Positions 4,086 to 8,042 of a DNA stretch of 8,042 nucleotides are shown piece by piece. The DNA comes from SURF-32 sp964648365. GTDB taxonomy: Bacteria; Planctomycetota; Phycisphaerae; UBA1845. The DNA is taken from contig CAZYLK010000233.1 of assembly GCA_964648365.1 (NCBI GenBank), positions 1 through 8,042 on the forward strand, in the 5' to 3' direction. Under the pieces are notes generated by a model. It was not told the DNA's origin, searched no databases, and worked only from the letters and a program-made list of their open reading frames with translations. A program made the position numbers and the translations under genes. Numbering within the stretch: position 1 is the first letter of the stretch; each line of letters opens with the position of its first letter.

Positions 4086-5939
4086 TCACAGCGGCCGCGC
4101 CGATTCCTCCAGCCCCCGCGTCACGCGCTGCGCCCGCCGGCGCACCTTGTTGTTCGGATCCTGACGCGCCATCCCCTCGATCAGGTGAAGGATGGAACAC
4201 AGCTCCAGCCGTTCGACGACCCACAGGGCACTCAGGCGGGACGCCGGAGACGTATCCGAGAGCATGTTCAGCAGCGCCTCGCCCGCCTCGCGCACCTCCA
4301 GCCGCAGCAGCGACTTGACTGCGTTGGCCCGGACGCGCGGATGCGGCGATCCGAGTTTGCGCTGGATCACCGCGGCGCCGCCCTCCATGTTGATTGCGTC
4401 GAGCGCTTCCACGGCGTTGGCCTGCACGCGCTCGTCGGCGTCTTCGATCGCGATGCGCAGAATCCGGCGCGCGGCCGCGCCGGGGAAACGCTTCAACATC
4501 ATGACGGCGGTCGCCCTGACGACCGCGTCGGGATCGTGCGCCAGTTCGAAGACACGTTCTTCGATCTCGCGTTCGAGTCCCTGCGCGGCCGCGATGCGCA
4601 GCGCGCGAACCCGATCGACCGGCTCCGGGCTGCCGAGCTTGCGCCGCAGCGGTACGAGAATGTCGATGCCGGCGCGGCGGATGGCCTCAGCGCCCTGCAT
4701 TCGTTCTCCCCGTGCGGCCGTGTCGAACTGATTCCAGTAGGTATCCCACGGCGTCGCAGCGTCGCCCGGTCCATCGGCGCCGGCGGCGGCGGGTCGGCGG
4801 ACCGCTTCGCGACGGATCAACTCCCGCCGCGCCACGGTCGCGATCCGCGCATCTGCATCGGCGGCCAGGTGAGAGAGCATGTGCGTCGTTTCGGGCCGCC
4901 GATCCCCGACAAGCTGCCACAGCACGGCCTGTCGCGCCGGCTCGTCCCCGGCGGCGAGGCAATCGCGAAACCAGCGGATTCGCGCGTCGCGGGCTACGCC
5001 ACAGGCGGAAACGAACTCAATCGCACCGGTCATCACCTCCGCGTCGGACACGTCCAGTCCCGACAAGTCACTGTCGAGCCAGGCGGGTTCGCGAATCGCA
5101 GCCAGGCCCCGAACCACGCCCGCGTCCGCCAGCAGGCGCCGGGCGGCGAAGAGCGCCTTGATGAACTCCGGGCTGCGGCTGCGTTCGATGGCCGCGATGG
5201 CGGCCTGTTTGAGTTGCGGAATGGACACGGCGCACAGGGTAAACGCGGCCAGCCGGGGGTCGGTGCCGTGGACCATCAGGTCCAGGATCGCGCTCCGCAG
5301 CCCGCCGCGCTGTTCGGCGATCTTGCGACGGATGATCGGCTCCGTCCGCTCGATGAACCACAACGACGCCATGAGCACATCGGTGTGATGATGCCGCTCC
5401 CACATTTCGAGCGCATCGCACAGAGCGCGGGCGACGCCCGATTCGTCGAGCGGCCTTCTCCCGGTCTCAACCTGCGGGCCGTCGGCGCGGTGGACGGCGC
5501 TCGACGGCCGGCGACCGTCGAGCAGCGCCGAGGCCAGTTCGCGGAGGATCTTGCCCGCCGTGCGCTGGGTTCGCTCACACGCGCAGCGGAGCGCCCCGAC
5601 CAGCAGGTCAGCCGCGCGGACGTCATCGGCACGCCGGAGCAGTTCCAGCGCTGCCAGCCGCGCCTGGAGGTTCTTGTGCTGCAACGAATCGCGAATCGCG
5701 GGGGCCAGTTCGCCGACGAACTCTTCCAGGATCGCCCGCACCGAACCCGGCCAGTCGGGAAATCGGTCGACGAGTTCACCGAGGGCACGAAGCTGCCCTC
5801 GCTGGACGAGTGTTCGCACCAGTTCCGGTCGTAGATATTCCTCTACTTCCGGCAGCAGCGCCAGCAGCGCGTCATCCGCGGCCGCGTTCGCCTGCTCGGC
5901 CAGCAGATCCAGCACGATCGGACGTATCGCCGGCGCCAT
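4086..5939 (-). CDS. HEAT-repeat protein, 617 aa
   Basis: An all-helical solenoid protein. The C-terminal third shows clear HEAT units, each with a D/SP..xVRxxAVxxL core: about residues 437-455, 468-485 (HDPDAVVRATAVMMLKRF), 499-516 (EDADERVQANAVEALDAI), 530-546 (SPHPRVRANAVKSLLRL), 562-579 and 594-608. The N-terminal half (about 1-380) has more divergent helical pairs. Residues about 384-396 are a Pro/Ala/Gly linker, and a distinctive TPWDTYWNQFD motif follows at 396-406. No signal peptide, membrane segment or enzyme motif is present. HEAT solenoids act as protein-binding scaffolds, so the partner may be the neighbouring membrane protein or an envelope complex, which is inference. ATG 5939 has GAGG a few bases upstream. 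The gene lies 150 nt downstream of pgpA and 21 nt upstream of the 176-aa gene. The opposite strand is open for 549 codons, but that is a GC-bias shadow. Confidence 0.9.
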   Translation of the reverse strand: MAPAIRPIVLDLLAEQANAAADDALLALLPEVEEYLRPELVRTLVQRGQLRALGELVDRFPDWPGSVRAILEEFVGELAPAIRDSLQHKNLQARLAALELLRRADDVRAADLLVGALRCACERTQRTAGKILRELASALLDGRRPSSAVHRADGPQVETGRRPLDESGVARALCDALEMWERHHHTDVLMASLWFIERTEPIIRRKIAEQRGGLRSAILDLMVHGTDPRLAAFTLCAVSIPQLKQAAIAAIERSRSPEFIKALFAARRLLADAGVVRGLAAIREPAWLDSDLSGLDVSDAEVMTGAIEFVSACGVARDARIRWFRDCLAAGDEPARQAVLWQLVGDRRPETTHMLSHLAADADARIATVARRELIRREAVRRPAAAGADGPGDAATPWDTYWNQFDTAARGERMQGAEAIRRAGIDILVPLRRKLGSPEPVDRVRALRIAAAQGLEREIEERVFELAHDPDAVVRATAVMMLKRFPGAAARRILRIAIEDADERVQANAVEALDAINMEGGAAVIQRKLGSPHPRVRANAVKSLLRLEVREAGEALLNMLSDTSPASRLSALWVVERLELCSILHLIEGMARQDPNNKVRRRAQRVTRGLEESARPL

Positions 5940-6089
5940 GAGACCTCAGCATTTCCATCCACGGTTTCGCGGACCGCACGCCGCTCGGACCACGCCGCGC
6001 GGCCGGCTGCTGGATTCGTCGCCCGCCATGACGTTCTTCGGCGGGACGTCTGCCGCAACTTTCGCCCGCGACGCGCGCCGAGGTCGCGA

Positions 6090-6638
6090 TCACAGCCCCA
6101 GCCACCCGGGCGCGAGCCGGATCAGCCCGTGCAGCGCGAGGCAGGTATAGACCCCGGCCATCACGTCGTCGAGGACGACGCCCCAGCCTCGGGGAGCGTG
6201 ATCCTCGAACCAGTTCGCGGGCGGGACTTTCAGGATGTCGATCACACGCTCCATCAGAAAGGCCAGCACGATCAGTTGCCACGTCAGGCCGGGCAGATAC
6301 GCGACCGCGATGAAGTATCCCGCGAGTTCGTCCCAGACGAGCTTGCCGCTGTCTTTCTCGGCGAGAATGTCGTCGCCGCGACCGTGCAGCCAGACCGAGG
6401 CGAGCGTGAAGGCGACCGCGAAGACCGTGTACCAGATCGGCTCCAGATGCCGCAGCAGCAGGGCGTGGACGGGGATCCCGACCAGTGCAACGGAGACCGT
6501 GCCGGACGCCGGCAGATACCCCACGTACGCGCATGAACCGGCGAACAGAAGCGCCTTCTGCCCCGGCGTTCGGACGACGTCGTCCGCCTCCTTCCGCGGG
6601 TGCAGGGCCTTGCGCAATCTTTCAGCGAGGCTCGACAA
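6090..6638 (-). CDS. pgpA: Phosphatidylglycerophosphatase A
   Basis: A 182-residue membrane protein of the PgpA family, which dephosphorylates phosphatidylglycerophosphate to phosphatidylglycerol in the inner membrane. Family blocks are in order: a GYLPASGT segment (40-47, matching the G.LP.APGT block), DSGKLVWDELAGYFIAV (96-112, matching DP.EIV.DE..G), ERVIDILKVPPANWFE (130-145, matching the F..DI.KP.PI block) and GWGVVLDDVMAGVY (151-164), whose paired Asp residues are the conserved acidic pair. Hydrophobic helices lie at about 48-62, 68-84, 105-128 and 160-175. Length is normal. The start codon is TTG at 6638, backed by a purine-rich Shine-Dalgarno (6644-6650) with a 5-nt spacer. It is the first gene of the minus-strand cluster, divergent from the secreted-protein gene. 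Met129 replaces the Phe often found before the third block, a conservative change. Confidence 0.92.
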   Translation of the reverse strand: MSSLAERLRKALHPRKEADDVVRTPGQKALLFAGSCAYVGYLPASGTVSVALVGIPVHALLLRHLEPIWYTVFAVAFTLASVWLHGRGDDILAEKDSGKLVWDELAGYFIAVAYLPGLTWQLIVLAFLMERVIDILKVPPANWFEDHAPRGWGVVLDDVMAGVYTCLALHGLIRLAPGWLGL

Positions 6639-6643
6639 CGTCT

Positions 6644-6650
6644 CTCCCCC
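6644..6650 (-). promoter_or_regulatory. Strong ribosome binding site deciding the pgpA TTG start
   Basis: On the minus strand GGGGGAG is followed by five bases and then TTG at 6638. No ATG or GTG at a comparable place begins the PgpA N-terminus, so the site fixes the unusual start codon. Confidence 0.7.
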
Positions 6651-6673
6651 TCAGGCAGTACTGGTCTCCCACC

Positions 6674-6760
6674 TGTGGCACCGGTTTCCAACCGGTGTAG
6701 CCCCGTGTGGCACCGGTTTCCAACCAGTGCAGCCCATGTGGCACCGGTTTCCAACCGGTG
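6674..6760. repeat. Palindromic repeat family B, three copies
   Basis: Three 24-nt copies, at 6674-6697, 6706-6729 and 6737-6760, each start TGTGGCACCGGTTTCC and end with AACCGGTG (AACCAGTG in the second). The core CACCGGTT-TCC-AACCGGTG is a perfect 8-bp hairpin with a 3-nt loop in copies 1 and 3. The change in copy 2 leaves a G-U pair in minus-strand RNA but a C-A mismatch in plus-strand RNA. Copies are 31-32 nt apart with unrelated spacers of 7-8 nt. The element lies between divergent pgpA and the secreted-protein gene. I recall this as a widespread intergenic repeat of planctomycetes and some related groups. It shares the TGGCAC flank with family A. Confidence 0.88.
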
Positions 6761-6811
6761 GGCTTGGGCTCGGGCGGGCTCAGCACATTCGCCGCTTCCT
6801 CCCGCGCCCCA

Positions 6812-6840
6812 TCGACCCGGGCAAGGCCACTCGATAGAAT
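6812..6840 (+). promoter_or_regulatory. Candidate promoter of the secreted-protein gene
   Basis: TCGACC (6812-6817) and TAGAAT (6835-6840) have an exact 17-nt spacer, matching sigma-70 spacing with moderate hexamer quality. The predicted start near 6847 would give a leader of about 32 nt that includes a G7 tract (6850-6856). It lies directly after repeat family B and before ATG 6879. Confidence 0.4.
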
Positions 6841-6878
6841 ACTGGTATCGGGGGGGATGGGGTTTCGGCTTGAACGCG

Positions 6879-8042
6879 ATGCCGGGCGGGAATCGGAACA
6901 TCTGGTGCCGAAGTTTCTTAGTCGCCGCGCTGCTGGCGGTCGCAGCAACCGCGCGCGCCGAGATCGTCTCCTTCCAGGGCACCGTCCGGACGACCGCCCA
7001 GCTCAACAGCGACGGAGCGCCCGTCAATGCCGACGTGGATACCGCCGGGTTTGAACCACAGACGGAAGCGACTCCCATCGCCGCCGAATCCGACCTGAAC
7101 GCATTGCGGGACGGTCGTGTCGTCGCCCGCGCCCGCAGCGCCGCCGACCTCCTTGACCCGACCGGCGCCTCCGGCCGCAACCCCGGCGAGTACCAGTTCG
7201 AACTGGGCGCGTTCTCTCACCTTCCCGACACGGTCTACACCGTCAACGGATACGCGCGCGAGGGAAGGGAAGTCCGCTTTACGTTGACCGATCGCGGCGC
7301 GGCCAGCCTCTTCGGCGGCGGCTACGTCACCAGCGTCGAAAGCAGCGTCTTCGTCGGCGCAACGCTGGTATTCTGGTCGACGCGGGACGACGTGTCGCTC
7401 GGCGGCACGCGGGCCGTGGTCGACGTTCAAGTCACCGACAGCCGTTTGATCACCGAGTCGGAGGACGGCGCCGTGCTCAGCGCGGCGCTCGTGTTCGAGG
7501 GTCTCGACAGCGGCCGGGTCCGTGCGGTGACGAGCGATGTCGAGCCGCAGCGCGCCCCGCTGCAATTCGAGATTCTCACGCTCCCTGCGCTGCGCGGCCT
7601 GGCCACGGACCCGCCGCCGGATGCGGACCCGCTGCTGGTCGACTACGCAACCCGCCTGGTCTCCCAGGCGGACGCCGCGGGCATCCGGACGCTGGCGACC
7701 GTCTTTCTTCCCGACCAGGAACTTCGCTATTCCTACGCGCTGGAGACGAATCGCCGGTTTGACCTGACGGCCGAGTTCGAATTGACGCTGACGGGCGCTC
7801 CCGACGGCGTCGGCGTCGCGGCCGTGATGGGTCGTCCGTTCGAATCGCTGGAAGCGATGCTGGAAGAGTCCGTCACCGGCGTTGACGGCGGAGAAATGCA
7901 GGAAGCCGTCAATCAACTCGCCAGACTCGTCGCGGCCGACCTTGCGCCAACGGCCAAGGCGCCGGCCGGGTCACTTTGCGGCGCGATCGGCCCCATCGGC
8001 GCATCCGGCATGGCGTTGTCGCTGGTGGGACTCTCGCTGTAC
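6879..8042 (+). CDS. Secreted or surface-anchored protein of unknown function, cut by the right edge
   Basis: The frame is open for 388 codons to the window end. The N-terminus is a good Sec signal peptide: Arg6 and Arg11, hydrophobic residues 12-23, and cleavage predicted after ARA at Ala27. The mature part looks beta-rich, with alternating hydrophobic residues in stretches such as GTRAVVDVQVTDSR and FDLTAEFELTLTG, and acidic loops. It has no cysteine between residue 11 and Cys367. The visible end is SLCGAIGPIGASG followed by a hydrophobic stretch, which looks like a C-terminal Cys-Gly sorting or anchoring signal seen on many planctomycete secreted proteins. I do not recognise a family. The start at ATG 6879 gives the signal peptide but lacks a good Shine-Dalgarno. 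The ATG at 6857 after the G-run is out of frame. A 332-codon open frame on the opposite strand (6918-7916) is a shadow. Confidence 0.82.
   Translation, partial: MPGGNRNIWCRSFLVAALLAVAATARAEIVSFQGTVRTTAQLNSDGAPVNADVDTAGFEPQTEATPIAAESDLNALRDGRVVARARSAADLLDPTGASGRNPGEYQFELGAFSHLPDTVYTVNGYAREGREVRFTLTDRGAASLFGGGYVTSVESSVFVGATLVFWSTRDDVSLGGTRAVVDVQVTDSRLITESEDGAVLSAALVFEGLDSGRVRAVTSDVEPQRAPLQFEILTLPALRGLATDPPPDADPLLVDYATRLVSQADAAGIRTLATVFLPDQELRYSYALETNRRFDLTAEFELTLTGAPDGVGVAAVMGRPFESLEAMLEESVTGVDGGEMQEAVNQLARLVAADLAPTAKAPAGSLCGAIGPIGASGMALSLVGLSLY

Noticed and set aside
4185..5834. 549-codon open frame on the plus strand
   Set aside because: It is antisense to the HEAT-repeat gene. Its translation is Arg/Gly/Pro-rich with no domain, while the minus frame shows several HEAT units. 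GC-biased third positions keep the antisense frame open.
5940..6089. Possible small gene between pgpA and the HEAT gene
   Set aside because: The short frames here are Arg-rich, continue into the HEAT gene in the wrong frame and lack a ribosome site. It is treated as an ordinary spacer.
6674..6760. Possible CRISPR array of three short repeats
   Set aside because: Gaps between copies are only 7-8 nt, far too short for spacers, and the repeats are simple hairpins of an intergenic family.
6284..7180. 298-codon minus-strand frame spanning repeats
   Set aside because: It combines a shifted frame of pgpA with the translation of repeat family B. It has no continuous family resemblance.
6918..7916. 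332-codon open frame on the minus strand
   Set aside because: It is antisense to the secreted-protein gene, which has a signal peptide and a plausible promoter. The minus frame has neither a family match nor a sensible start.

Overview
The window is high-GC bacterial DNA, most likely from a planctomycete-type organism, possibly Phycisphaerae-like. This rests on the GC-rich coding, on two families of short palindromic intergenic repeats (cores CACTGCTC..GAGCAGTG and CACCGGTT..AACCGGTG) that I associate from memory with planctomycete genomes, and on the gene types: a HEAT-repeat protein, Cys-rich exported proteins and an RHS fragment. No rRNA, tRNA, CRISPR array, transposase or phage gene is visible. 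The taxonomic call is inference and should be tested by homology search.

Layout from left to right. Bases 1-82 (minus) hold the start of a reading frame that looks like RHS/YD-repeat core sequence and runs off the left edge. Bases 83-767 contain no convincing gene but are rich in structure: a 29-nt dyad (581-609), a 10-bp tandem triplet (611-640) and three perfect hairpins in a row (654-671, 676-706, 723-741), the last three just downstream of the next gene. Bases 768-1349 (minus) encode a small exported protein with 26 cysteines. Bases 1676-2683 (minus) encode a medium-chain dehydrogenase/reductase of the MDR7-like, non-GHE type. Bases 2684-2974 are intergenic with five copies of repeat family A. 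Bases 2975-6638 (minus) hold four co-directional genes: pgpA (6090-6638), a HEAT-repeat protein (4086-5939), a 176-aa single-pass membrane protein (3534-4064) and a TlpA-like thioredoxin lipoprotein (2975-3526). Bases 6639-6878 separate pgpA from a divergent plus-strand gene and carry three copies of repeat family B plus a promoter candidate. Bases 6879-8042 (plus) encode a secreted protein, cut by the right edge.

How the genes relate. The HEAT, 176-aa and TlpA-like genes are tightly packed (21 and 7 nt gaps) and probably co-transcribed, with pgpA 150 nt upstream in the same direction. A good -35/-10 pair sits across the end of the 176-aa gene and would start a nearly or fully leaderless transcript of the TlpA-like gene. 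The theme of the minus-strand cluster is the cell envelope: phospholipid synthesis, a membrane-anchored small protein and an extracytoplasmic thiol-disulfide protein. The Cys-rich exported protein is a conceivable client of such a thioredoxin, but it is separated from it by the dehydrogenase and by two long gaps.

I did not find a clear new multi-gene system. The most distinctive signals are the Cys-rich exported protein with its hairpin-studded 3' flank, the two palindromic repeat families, the RHS fragment joined to non-RHS sequence, and the candidate leaderless promoter.
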